Positions 8,294-17,117 of a DNA stretch of 64,000 nt are shown piece by piece. The notes under the pieces were generated by a model that had not been told where the DNA came from, did not search any database, and saw nothing but the letters and a program-made list of their open reading frames with translations. Position numbers and translations under genes: made by a program. The stretch is from Rhodococcus sp. 06-462-5 (GTDB lineage: Bacteria; Actinomycetota; Actinomycetes; Mycobacteriales; Mycobacteriaceae), in contig NZ_NOYD01000023.1 in NCBI RefSeq assembly GCF_002258315.1, positions 36,485 to 100,484 on the forward strand, read 5' to 3'. How positions within the stretch are numbered: the stretch's first letter is position 1; each line of letters opens with the position of its first letter.

Positions 8294-9499
8294 TCAGCTG
8301 ACTCGGTCCGCGAAAGTGCGCACGGCGTCGTTGAATTCCACCGGATTTTCGATCATCGGGTAGTGGCCGGTTCCGGCCAGCACGGCGATTTCGCTTCCGG
8401 GGATTCTCGACTGGGTGGCTTCGACCATGTCCTGATGCACCAGCCAGTCCGCGTCGCCGCGGAGCAGCAGCACCGGACTCTCGATCGCGCCTACCGTGTC
8501 ACGTCGATCGAACCCCGCGTATCCGGTGAGGTCGGCGCGGATGACTTCCGGACACACTCGGCGAAGCTGCCAAACGACCTCACGCGCACGCGCCGGGGGA
8601 GTACGGTCACCCGTCATGGAACGTGCCCAACATTCGAGAATCTGAGGGCTGTTCAACGTGAGCATGGCAAGGAAATCCTGGCTGACTGTCGGCGTGTAGT
8701 CCGAGCCCTCGCAGGAGATGACACCGGCATAGAAGTTCGGGCGCCGGGCCGCAAGATCGAGGACCATGTTGCCGCCCATGGAGCACCCGACGATGATAGG
8801 CCTCTCCAATCCCAGTGCCGCCATGAACTTTTCGTTGAACTCCGCATGCTGGGCCAACGAGGTGAACGCCCCGCCCTCTGGTTCGAGCGTCTTGCCGTGA
8901 CCGGGGGCGTCGACCGAAATGACGCGGTAGTGGTCGGACAGACCCGTGGTGACCCAGCGATACATCATGGTGTCCTGGCCCGCAGCGTGAATGCAGACGA
9001 TCGGTTGGCCCGAACCTGCTTCCTCGTAGTAGGTGCGCAGTCCGTCGACGTTCACGTAGCGACCGACTGGCACTCGATCGGTGACGACCGGGTCGGGCGA
9101 GAACGAGGAGTCCTCGCGCAGAATCGGGTCGACCTGCTGCATGCACTCGAGCAGGCGCCACATGGGCTGTACGTTCCGCATCGCTGCGACATAGTCTCCG
9201 GAGACTGTGATTTCGCCAAGGCCAGGTGAGGTGCCCTCGAACCAGTCGGTCTTCCCCTCGATCACGCGCTGCCACTCGTGTTCGGGTGCATCCAGGACAA
9301 CGTCGCTTCCGCTCAGCGGAATCCCCTCGACTACCGACACTGCCCGGCCGTTCCTGGTGTCGATGGTCCACGCATGCTCGGGGCTTCGGAACGAGATGGT
9401 GGCAGAGAAGTGCTGCGAGGAGGTCACCCATTCGAGATCTTCGTTGATCGTCTGCAGGAACCGGTCCCACCACTGTTGATCCGAGAATTGTTTCGACAT
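8294..9499 (-). CDS. alpha/beta hydrolase with an N-terminal SCP2-like domain
   Basis: A 401-residue two-domain protein. Residues about 1-120 resemble an SCP2 sterol-transfer fold (WWDRFLQTINEDLEW to GEITVSGDYVAAMRN), which usually binds hydrophobic ligands. Residues about 145-401 are an alpha/beta hydrolase with the nucleophile elbow GCSMGG, acid region LLLRGDADWLV and GTGHYPM histidine. The start at MSKQFSDQQ was chosen because GAGGAG lies upstream; the longer frame runs through the operator. It is the first gene of the hydrolase-SDR-cyclase-LacI operon. The fusion could present a hydrophobic ester or a carbon-carbon-bond substrate to the hydrolase. Confidence 0.82.
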   Translation of the reverse strand: MSKQFSDQQWWDRFLQTINEDLEWVTSSQHFSATISFRSPEHAWTIDTRNGRAVSVVEGIPLSGSDVVLDAPEHEWQRVIEGKTDWFEGTSPGLGEITVSGDYVAAMRNVQPMWRLLECMQQVDPILREDSSFSPDPVVTDRVPVGRYVNVDGLRTYYEEAGSGQPIVCIHAAGQDTMMYRWVTTGLSDHYRVISVDAPGHGKTLEPEGGAFTSLAQHAEFNEKFMAALGLERPIIVGCSMGGNMVLDLAARRPNFYAGVISCEGSDYTPTVSQDFLAMLTLNSPQILECWARSMTGDRTPPARAREVVWQLRRVCPEVIRADLTGYAGFDRRDTVGAIESPVLLLRGDADWLVHQDMVEATQSRIPGSEIAVLAGTGHYPMIENPVEFNDAVRTFADRVS

Positions 9500-9520
9500 C
9501 AGCGTCTCCTCTAGTGATTG

Positions 9521-9534
9521 CTTAAACGGTTTAG
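9521..9534. promoter_or_regulatory. LacI-type operator upstream of the SCP2-hydrolase operon
   Basis: CTTAAACGGTTTAG, a near-perfect CG-centred palindrome, ends 21 nt before the ATG of the first operon gene. One mismatch to the four-site consensus. Confidence 0.66.
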
Positions 9535-9609
9535 TGACCGTACATCGGAGTGACCCGTGACACAAGAGTGGTGGCTTTTTCTCTGCCCGCGACGTCTACC
9601 GTGGAATGC

Positions 9610-9933
9610 ATGCGCATCGACGACCTCGATCCCGAACTGCACGCTGTGGTGTCCGACGTTCCGGTCGTGGACTTTCGCGACATCACGGCTGCTCGGGCTG
9701 CGGCGACGAGTGGTCCGGTCCGTTTGTCCGCGGATGTTGTTGTCACGGACTCGGTTGCCGAGGCCGACGGGCACTCTGTCGGTGTTCGTATCACCGGTCC
9801 CAGCCGGGTCTCGGATCGTCCGATGCCGATTGTTGTCGAAATGCACGGCGGCGGTTTCGCATTGGGTTCGGCGGCCTCGAATTGCTCGTGTCCGCTCCCG
9901 AGCGCGCCTAGTCGCTGCACCGGGAACCGTTAG
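9610..9933 (+). pseudogene. truncated alpha/beta hydrolase (HSL/lipase family), N-terminal piece only
   Basis: The frame from MRIDDLDPELHAV encodes the N-terminal part of a hormone-sensitive-lipase-type esterase and reaches the oxyanion-hole motif EMHGGGFALGS. Homology then stops abruptly and the frame ends about 20 residues later. The nucleophile GDSAGG region and the rest of the fold (about 200 residues) are missing. It is divergent from the LacI-regulated operon. It is a relic of a deletion or insertion event, not a working enzyme. Confidence 0.75.
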
Positions 9934-10264
9934 GCCGCGGAGGAGGGGAAGGCTCGCGCTTGCGGCCCGGCCTTCGTCGCGCACCCGATGTAGTGACCGA
10001 GTATTTTCTAGAATTCGTTGGTGTTCTTCACCTTCAGGCCGATGACTAGTCGATGCCAACGACCGTGGACCGGATCGTCTCGCCGGACTGTTCGGCGGTG
10101 ACCGATCCGTCGATGTCGACGTCCAACAAGTCGCACGACTGCGCCAACACGTGCGTCGAGATGCGTGACGTCGGCTACGAACCATCCAGTAGACGAGATC
10201 GGTAGATTACCGCTGTCGTACTCCCAATCAGGCGCTGCCGTGTTCGGATGTCTACCGTGCGTAG
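9934..10264. other. gene-free stretch at a rearrangement scar
   Basis: No supported gene. A short minus-strand frame ending near 10068 (… DLLDVDIDGSVTAEQSG …) looks like a gene tail but could not be assigned to a family. It is bounded by the truncated esterase and the frameshifted hydrolase, so it probably marks a deletion junction. Confidence 0.4.
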
Positions 10265-11249
10265 TCAGGCACCGCCAGTGCTCAGTCGGCGCTCAGAGAC
10301 CACTGCCCGGAAAGCACCGATCGGGACGGCATCGGCGGTCGCGACGATCGTGCTGCGTTGTCCCCCCAGAATGTCGACGTCGAGCGCGACGACGTCTCCG
10401 GGTTGCAGGGGGGGGAATGGCGGATCTACCGCGCCTTCCCCAGACCTCGGCCAGGCAACCTGAGCCGCACGTCCCAGAACCGAGAAGGTCTCCCGCCCGC
10501 ACCTCCGTTCCCCGCGATGCGTAGGCCAGCATCTGCGGGTAGGAGAAAGCCATGTTTGCCCAGTTGTCCTCGCCGACAACAACATCGTTGACCGATGCGC
10601 TCATCTTCAGATCGAAGGCGTTGCCGGCCCGGTGTGGCTCTAGTTCATCGGCCGTAACGAAGTACGGCCCCAGCGATGTAGCGCTGTCCTTTCCTTTCAC
10701 CGGTCCGAGCCTGACCTGCATCTCGGCGAACTGCAGGTCACGGGCAGACCAGTCGTTCATGACCATGTACCCGGCGATGTGCGAGTCGGCATCCGCCACC
10801 AGGACGTCTCGACCTGACCGCCCCACCACAGCCGCGATCTCCAACTCGAAGTCGAACAGCTCACACCCCGGTGGGACAGCTACGGGGTCGTAGGGCCCGA
10901 TCACTGCGTAAGGATTGGTGAAGTAGAACGCTGGTGCCTTGTACCACTGCTCAGGCACCACGCTGTCCTCATCGACCAGGCGCGCGACGCCGGCAACGTG
11001 TTGCTCGAATGTCATATAGTCCCGGACGGTGGGCGGCGCTGGGATCGGTGCAAGTAGGTCCGCCTCCGCTAGGTCGAGCGTGACAGAAGGGTGCGCCCGC
11101 GCGCGGTTTCCGGCCGCCCGCAGTTGTTTCGCGTGGTCGTCTCCGAGCAGGTCGACGATACGAATACCGTCGTCGAGTCCGAAAACGACACCGTCCTCGA
11201 CTAGCCCGACACGGGGCCTGCCGGTATCGGAGAAGTTGACGAATCGCAT
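10265..11249 (-). pseudogene. fumarylacetoacetate hydrolase-family gene with a frameshift
   Basis: Members of this family cleave acylpyruvates or decarboxylate/hydrate ring-cleavage products using Mg2+. The first frame reads through residues about 1-265 with the metal motif FDFELEIAAVVGRSG, the NDWSARDLQ block and GSGTCGSGCLAEVWG. It then degenerates into an arginine-rich tail. The expected C-terminus (VDPP … LQPGDVVALDVDILGG) continues in a second frame to 10265. The switch must occur near 10430, next to an eight-G homopolymer at 10408-10415. A sequencing indel or a genuine loss-of-function mutation would look the same. It is 16 nt downstream of the MBL-fold gene in one operon. Confidence 0.8.
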
Positions 11250-11265
11250 TGTTTATCAGCTTCTT

Positions 11266-12213
11266 TCAGAGATGCGACGTCATGGGTCCGCCGTTGAACA
11301 AGACCGCGTCCTGAAATGCGGCGATGATGTCCAGTTCGGTGCCCGAGATGTCGGCGTAGTGGCGATGAATATTCAGTACGAGCCTTTCGGCGTCCGGCAT
11401 TTCGGCGTAGTCACCGAGTCCGGCCATGCGCGCTGCGTCCAGCGGAGACATGCCGAGGCGGTAGCCCTGCTGCCCTGCTTTCTGCACGTAGCGGTAGTAG
11501 CCCGCGATCTCATCGAGTACGTCGTCTATTCCGGAACGCTCGATGACCGGTCCGTGTCCGGGAACGATTATCTCGGCGTCGAACTCTCGCAGCCAGTCCA
11601 ACGACCGCAGGGCCCCCGTCAGCGAACCCATGAACGCCAGGGGCGTAACGCCGTTGAAGACGAGATCGCCTGCGAACAAGACCCTTTCGGCGGGCAACCA
11701 CGCGACCGCGTCGCCGGTTGTGTGCGCGGTGTATCCGGGATGGTGAAGTTCGACGATCCGGTCACCGAGATGCAGATTCATCGACTGATCGAACGATACC
11801 GACGGTAGACGTAGACTCACGTCACCCCATTGCGGCACTGGCTGCCAGAATGGCGGGCAGCCGCAGATCACGGTGTCGGTTGCCAAGCCTGCACGCATCT
11901 GACGTTGACCGATGATGACGGTCGACTCGGGAAGTTCGCTGTTGCCGTACGTATGGTCGCCGTGCTGATGGGTGTTGAGCGCGAACCTGATCGGAGTTTC
12001 GCCGCGTTGAGCTCGGCGTCTGGCTCGAAGGAACGCCTGAGTGCGTTCCGCAGTCGCGCAGGTATCGACTATGACATCACCATCGTCGCCCGCGATCACC
12101 CCGGCGTTGTTGATCCACCAGCTGCCGTCAGGTTGCACCCACGCCCACACCCCTGGCCCTATCTCATCGAACGAAGGCATCGGCAAGGAGTCGGGCTGCG
12201 CCGCACCTATCAT
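11266..12213 (-). CDS. metallo-beta-lactamase-fold hydrolase
   Basis: A 315-residue MBL-fold protein. The metal motif is NTHQHGDHTYG (HxHxDH type) near residue 81, with HHPGYTAHTTGD and LFAGDLVFNG supplying the later histidine and aspartate, and VPGHGPV near the end of the core. These are Zn-dependent hydrolases; SoxH/quinoprotein-relay-like and lactonase-like enzymes share this pattern. The ATG overlaps the stop of the upstream amidohydrolase by four bases (ATGA), indicating translational coupling. In this operon it may hydrolyse a lactone or thioester intermediate. Confidence 0.87.
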   Translation of the reverse strand: MIGAAQPDSLPMPSFDEIGPGVWAWVQPDGSWWINNAGVIAGDDGDVIVDTCATAERTQAFLRARRRAQRGETPIRFALNTHQHGDHTYGNSELPESTVIIGQRQMRAGLATDTVICGCPPFWQPVPQWGDVSLRLPSVSFDQSMNLHLGDRIVELHHPGYTAHTTGDAVAWLPAERVLFAGDLVFNGVTPLAFMGSLTGALRSLDWLREFDAEIIVPGHGPVIERSGIDDVLDEIAGYYRYVQKAGQQGYRLGMSPLDAARMAGLGDYAEMPDAERLVLNIHRHYADISGTELDIIAAFQDAVLFNGGPMTSHL

Positions 12214-13637
12214 CGTGTTTCCTTCAGATTTGCTCTCGCCATGGCCCCTACACCTTCGAACACTCCCTCGGGTGTTCCGGGGAGCACGGGTACTGCGCGG
12301 CGCACACGTTCGAGCACCGACCGAGAGGACTCGGCGGCTCGTGCGGTCAGTGCAGGCAGATCGACGTCGATCATCACTCCGTTGCGCTTGACGACTTTGC
12401 CGTCCACGAGCACGGTTCGGACGTCTTCGGCCGATGTCTGGAAGACGAGGGTGCCAGCGGGATCGATGTGAGTGTGCTGCGTGATGGAGGGGCCGCCGAC
12501 CAGAATGAGGTCTGCTCGCTTTCCGACGGTGATGCTTCCGATGCGGTCATGCATTCCCAGTGCTTTCGCGGCGTTTGCTGTCGTCCACTTCAATGCATCG
12601 TGCGCCGAGACGGACACGGCCGCCGGGTCTTGGCGCGCGTTGTTCACCTTTTCGGTGTCCGACCACCGCTTGAATGCGATCGCCATACGGGTCTGCGCGA
12701 ACATGTCCCCCGAATTGAGCGACATGATGTCGGCAGAGAGGGTCGGTTCGATTCCCCGGCGCTCGGCGGCTTCGAAGACCAATTTGCCCATTCCCATGTT
12801 CAGTTCGGTTTCCGGCGAGATGGAGACCTTCGCACCCCTGCTGGCAAGGATGTCCCATTCGTCTTCGGTGAGTGTGTTGCAGTGCACGTGCACCTGATTC
12901 TCATCTATCAGTCCTGCTGCGTCGAGCTCTTCTATGCCGGACGGCATCGACCAAACGCAGCCAGTGTGTGTCACGATCAGTGCATCGTGGGCCCGGGCCA
13001 CGGCAACTTCGGCGGCGGTGTCCCGCAGCGGGCGCAGTCCGACCTCGGTGAGGGCGACTCCCAGGGTCAGTAGACCATTGGGGTCCGGGAAATGCTGTGC
13101 AGCAACGCGTTCGAAGTCTGCGATCCTGTCGTCGTGATCTCCGAAGAATTGCGGCGTCTGCGGACTCGAATCGAAGAATCCGTAGCCCAGGACTCCACGG
13201 ATTCCGGAGTCGCGTAGTCCGGCGACGGCAGCATCACTGTGATCGGGCGAATTCATACAGTGAGAGAAATCCAGAATTGTCGTCACACCGGCGTTCAACG
13301 CCTCGACCGCTCCGAGGCAGTTGCCGACGTATACATCGTCCGCGGTGTAAGCTGGCGACACCAAGAGCCGAATTCCGTGGAAGTAATCGGCAAGGGTCCA
13401 GTCTGCGCACAGTGCCCGCATTTGGGTCTGCCATGTGTGGCGGTGTGTGTCGATCAGTCCGGGCGCGACGATGTGATTTCTGGCGTCGATCACTTCGGCA
13501 TCCGGGTCAGACAAATTCGGGCCGATCGCTGTTACGGTTCCATTCTCGATCAGAATATCGGTGTTGGGAAGATCGCCCTGCTCTGGATCCATCGTGACCA
13601 GATGGCCTCCGCGGACGATTGTGCGCTGACGCGTCAT
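12210..13637 (-). CDS. amidohydrolase-family (deaminase/chlorohydrolase-like) enzyme
   Basis: A 475-residue cytoplasmic metal-dependent hydrolase of the TrzA/AtzA/SsnA and methylthioadenosine-deaminase group. The N-terminal metal motif is LIDTHRHTW; VTHTGC and VHVHCNTLT give the next histidines; SISPETELNMGMG is typical of the group, and IGSITVGKRADLILV closes the barrel. Such enzymes deaminate or dehalogenate N-heterocycles. The start at MTRQRTI has GAAGG upstream; a longer frame would add ten residues. It precedes the MBL-fold gene with overlap and follows a LysR gene by about 90 nt. Confidence 0.88.
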   Translation of the reverse strand: MTRQRTIVRGGHLVTMDPEQGDLPNTDILIENGTVTAIGPNLSDPDAEVIDARNHIVAPGLIDTHRHTWQTQMRALCADWTLADYFHGIRLLVSPAYTADDVYVGNCLGAVEALNAGVTTILDFSHCMNSPDHSDAAVAGLRDSGIRGVLGYGFFDSSPQTPQFFGDHDDRIADFERVAAQHFPDPNGLLTLGVALTEVGLRPLRDTAAEVAVARAHDALIVTHTGCVWSMPSGIEELDAAGLIDENQVHVHCNTLTEDEWDILASRGAKVSISPETELNMGMGKLVFEAAERRGIEPTLSADIMSLNSGDMFAQTRMAIAFKRWSDTEKVNNARQDPAAVSVSAHDALKWTTANAAKALGMHDRIGSITVGKRADLILVGGPSITQHTHIDPAGTLVFQTSAEDVRTVLVDGKVVKRNGVMIDVDLPALTARAAESSRSVLERVRRAVPVLPGTPEGVFEGVGAMARANLKETR

Positions 13638-13728
13638 TTCATACCTTCTGTCTGTGATCGTAGTCACGACAGTTCAGCACGCAGACGCACCGACATCATC
13701 AGGCGAAAAAGTTGTGATCAGCTTCCGG

Positions 13729-14586
13729 TCAGGTTGAGAGCAGGGCACCGGCAATTCTGCGGATCAGATCGGTCTCCGGGCGACGATCGTTTGACCGGAC
13801 CGCTACAGCGATCGTGCAGTCCGGCCCTTCGAGGGGAACGAACGAGACCTGAGGGTGAGGGTAGTACGACGCGGCGGGTGCTGCGTGCAAGGCGATGCGC
13901 CCGGTCAACGCCACTGCAGAAGGAATTGCGGCCGGATAGCGGACACGATCGCCCCGGCGACCGTTCACCCAGGCCGGACCGGCCCACTCTTCCAGAAGTC
14001 CACCTGTGTCCAGATCGACAAATTCGCTCTCCGCAATGTCCGCCACTGATAACCACGTCGCACCGGCCATCTCAGATTGCTTCGGAACCACCGCGACCCG
14101 CGGCCCAGCGGTCACCGGAATCAAGTCGATGCCGTCGACGAGCCCTAGCTCCTGAACAAACCCCACGTCAACCGCACCGGAAAGCACTGCGTCGTACTGC
14201 TCCGACAAGGTCAAATCAGCGAAACTTATCGCCAGGTCAGGAATCGCGGCCGATAAGCCGTCTTTGAAGTCCGCCCACAGCGTCGAGATTCCAAACCCGA
14301 GCACCCCGAACGTCAAGTGCTCCGCAGACGTGCCGATGGGGTGGCTGAGGATCAGCCTGTCGAAGGCGTCGACGACCTGCTGCGCACGGTCGAGAAACAC
14401 GAGACCACGGGGAGTGAGTGACACCCGCCGACTGGTGCGATCGAACAGTCTGTAACCGAGATCGGACTCCAAACCCTGAATGATCCGTCCGAACGGTTGA
14501 GCAGCAATGTAATGGCGTTGCGCAGCCCGACCGAAATGCAGCTCCTCAGCTAGGGTCAGCGCAAATCGAACAGTCCGAATATTCAC
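13729..14586 (-). CDS. LysR-family transcriptional regulator
   Basis: A 285-residue LysR protein. The winged helix-turn-helix spans about residues 1-60 with AEELHFGRAAQRHYIAAQPF and LESDLGYRLFDRTSRRVSLT. The substrate-binding half follows with two alpha/beta lobes. The GTG start (VNIRTVRFAL) aligns with the family N-terminus; an ATG 42 bases upstream is possible but neither has a strong ribosome site. It is transcribed in the same direction as the amidohydrolase cassette, which is less common than the usual divergent arrangement, and may control that cassette. Confidence 0.87.
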   Translation of the reverse strand: MNIRTVRFALTLAEELHFGRAAQRHYIAAQPFGRIIQGLESDLGYRLFDRTSRRVSLTPRGLVFLDRAQQVVDAFDRLILSHPIGTSAEHLTFGVLGFGISTLWADFKDGLSAAIPDLAISFADLTLSEQYDAVLSGAVDVGFVQELGLVDGIDLIPVTAGPRVAVVPKQSEMAGATWLSVADIAESEFVDLDTGGLLEEWAGPAWVNGRRGDRVRYPAAIPSAVALTGRIALHAAPAASYYPHPQVSFVPLEGPDCTIAVAVRSNDRRPETDLIRRIAGALLST

Positions 14587-14628
14587 CCGATGTGCGACGT
14601 TCTCGGCTGCGCCTTCCATGGCCCCCAT

Positions 14629-14996
14629 TATGGGCCGAGTCGGTCCTCAAACACGGCGGAAATGCACAAGCTGACGTCTCGTTTCGAGGCGCAATCTGCC
14701 GATCGCCAGCTCGGGCATGTATTACGCAGGAGTGGCCCGCCGGCTTGGCTGCCCTTTTCGTCGAGGAGACCGCCCAGGGCATCGGAATCGTCGTACTGAT
14801 CGCCCTGACACTACTGTTGGTTTCACCACGGTAGACGGTCTGCAGCTCGGCACGTTTGGACTCCATTGGTGTCCGCTACTTCGGTAGCGAAACCGCGTCG
14901 TTCCTGCGAAGCGCGTCAGTCCGAGACTGCGATCCGGTTACAAAGCCGATGAGCTCGTGTCCGACGACCTTGCTCTGGTTCGGTCTCCGTTAGTCG
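14629..14996. other. non-coding stretch between LysR and the PAS-GGDEF gene
   Basis: No open frame here resembles a known family, and no repeat or hairpin of note was seen. It should contain the LysR promoter. Confidence 0.4.
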
Positions 14997-16262
14997 TCAG
15001 TCGTCAGCGGGCCTGGGAGGACGACGCGAGCTATCTGTTTTGTCTTCGTACAGGGCAATGTCAGCTCGGACGAGCATGTCTTCGAGCGTCGACTCGCCCG
15101 TGTTGCGCGCGATTCCGACACTCAATTCGATCGAGAGGAACGAGTCTTCCAGTCGGATCGGCGCGCGGGTGGCGCGGCGTAGTCGTCGGCGGAGCTGTTC
15201 CGGCTCGTTCGTCGTTGCCAGTGGTTCGTCGTCGAACAAGGCGATGACGAACTCGTCGCCCCCGATCCGGCCGAGGACTGCGTAGGACCCGCACAGGTCG
15301 GCGAGTCGGGCGGCGGTGATGCGCAGAACATGATCGCCGGCCAGATGGCCGTAGGTGTCGTTGATCTGTTTGAAGTTGTCGATGTCGATGTACAACACCG
15401 CTGCAGGAGTGGACGTTTCAGCACTGATCCTCTCGATTCGTTCGATCAGCGCAGACCGGTTCAGGACTCCGGTGAGGTCGTCGAGCCGGGATTTTGCAAG
15501 AAGTTCCCGGTATGCGCCGAGTAGCCGCGAGGATGTCTGAACTCTATCGGTGACGTCTCGGAAACTGACAGCGACGATGTCGCCGACGTAATTGGCGGTC
15601 ACCTCCACTATTTTGCCGGGCAGAAAAATCGCGGGTGCTTCGATGCTGACCTCTCCACGCGTGCGCAGCGAGTCGCTGTGGAGGCCGTCGATGTACGAGC
15701 CCCTGGTAATGGGGAGCGCGTCGTGCAGGTGCTGTCCGATGAGTTGATCGCGTCCAACGCCGAGGTGCAGTTCGGTCTGCTTGTTGACGTACCGGATGAT
15801 CATTTCGCGGTCGAGAATCGCGAAACCCAGCGAGACGGAGTCCAGCGCTGCACCGAGGTGGTCACTTGTACCGGTATGCGGTCGGACCAGCGAAACCACA
15901 CCGGTCAGAACCGTCGGATCTCCATTCACCGCGGTTTCTATGGCGACACTTCGAGTGAGAATGTGACGAACGGTGCCGTCGGAGAGAACAACACGGTAAA
16001 TGCACTCCGCACCGATGTCGGCGCTCGCGTCTCCATAAAGTTTGACCAGCAGATGCGCGTCGTCCGGGTGCACACGTTCCTGCCATATCTCGATTGCCGG
16101 ACGGGGATCGCGGATCGCATCGAAGATGTCGGCCGCACGAGCATCCCACTCGAGTTGCCCGGTGTCGATGAAGTAGCGGGTGATACCTATCGACGCGCTA
16201 TGCGTCTCGATCCCCGAGACGCGACCGGTCCCCAGGTTGTCCTCACGATGACGATCACCCAC
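14997..16262 (-). CDS. PAS-PAS-GGDEF diguanylate cyclase
   Basis: A 421-residue soluble signalling protein. Residues about 25-125 form a PAS fold (WDARAADIFDAI … HPDDAHLLVKLYGDAS), residues about 140-255 a second PAS (LDSVSLGFAILDREMIIRYVNKQ), and residues about 265-410 a GGDEF domain with the intact active-site loop RIGGDEFVIAL. It should make cyclic di-GMP from GTP under control of a ligand or redox state sensed by the PAS domains. The RxxD product-inhibition site is not seen five residues before GGDEF. No EAL domain is present. It is a monocistronic gene with a GTG start and is not clearly linked to its neighbours. Confidence 0.9.
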   Translation of the reverse strand: MGDRHREDNLGTGRVSGIETHSASIGITRYFIDTGQLEWDARAADIFDAIRDPRPAIEIWQERVHPDDAHLLVKLYGDASADIGAECIYRVVLSDGTVRHILTRSVAIETAVNGDPTVLTGVVSLVRPHTGTSDHLGAALDSVSLGFAILDREMIIRYVNKQTELHLGVGRDQLIGQHLHDALPITRGSYIDGLHSDSLRTRGEVSIEAPAIFLPGKIVEVTANYVGDIVAVSFRDVTDRVQTSSRLLGAYRELLAKSRLDDLTGVLNRSALIERIERISAETSTPAAVLYIDIDNFKQINDTYGHLAGDHVLRITAARLADLCGSYAVLGRIGGDEFVIALFDDEPLATTNEPEQLRRRLRRATRAPIRLEDSFLSIELSVGIARNTGESTLEDMLVRADIALYEDKTDSSRRPPRPADD

Positions 16263-16620
16263 GGCAGCACATCCGTTCCAGCTACAATTTGATCCGATTG
16301 GGAGTCTGCACTGTTTTGTGCGATCGCGTCCGAGCTTTCGAGAGTTGAACGTGACCGGATTGCAGGGTCGGGCGTTGGATATTTACGTTCTCGAACAGGC
16401 AGCGATGACCTGGGTGAACAGCGGGCGGCCGTACTGTCGCAAAGGACGCGTCCCACCCGGACCTGTTCCTCTCGTTGCCGCATCAAAGTTCCAAATTACC
16501 ATCGGGACAGCGCATTGCGGTGAGACCAATAGATCCGAGACGGCAGTGCAACAATGGAATTCGGTACCGTCTCGGGGTGGTCAAGGAGCGCGAACCTAAG
16601 TTTCAAATAGGGCGTTCCGT
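16263..16620. other. non-coding stretch
   Basis: A plus-strand frame (MRSRPSFRELNVTGLQ …) crosses it, but it has no recognisable family and an ordinary shadow composition. Nothing else is supported. Confidence 0.35.
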
Positions 16621-17070
16621 TCAGTCGCGAGACTGGCCAGCATCGGGGTACGCCCGTATCGTTCCCTGCACTTCGACCGACTGATTCCTCGCACCGGACT
16701 GCAACAGTGGCAATACCAGGGTAGTGAGCGCGAACGGTGCTCGCAGATTGACCGCGAGCTGCTTGTCGAAACGTGTCATCGGGTAGCGGTCCAGTGGGGC
16801 GGCGGAACCGACACCGGCGGCCATGAAGAGTGCGTTCAGGGACCCGAACGTCTTTTGGTGTTCGGCCACAACGCGTTCTGCTGATGCGTCCTCCTCGAGG
16901 TCGCAGGCCACGACTGCGACGGGTTCGTCGTAGCGCAGCAGCATTGCTCGGGCTCGATCGAGCTGATCGGCGTCGCGGGCGGTCAAAGTCAGCGCCCATC
17001 CTTGTGAGGTGAGGTGAGTGGCGGTACCGAGTCTGATGCCGCGGGACCCGCCGGTGATCAGCGAGGGGGG
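16621..17070 (-). pseudogene. decayed short-chain dehydrogenase at the end of the P450 operon
   Basis: Two frames are needed to rebuild an SDR N-terminal half. The glycine motif SLITGGSRGIRLGTATHL reads in one frame; after a shift near 17020, LTSQGWALTLTARDADQLD and NALFMAAGVGSAAPLDRY read in another. The frame stops at about residue 150, before the YxxxK catalytic motif. Both a frameshift and a 3' truncation have hit it. It lies just downstream of the alpha/beta hydrolase on the same strand, so the ancestral operon probably had an eighth gene. Confidence 0.8.
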
Positions 17071-17117
17071 CGTTCACCGTAGTGGTCTTTCTGCAGTCCG
17101 GTACACAGATGCTGTGC

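Noticed and set aside
16318..16599. 93-codon plus-strand frame between the PAS-GGDEF gene and the SDR relic
   Set aside because: No ribosome site or family similarity, and the composition resembles random high-GC frames.
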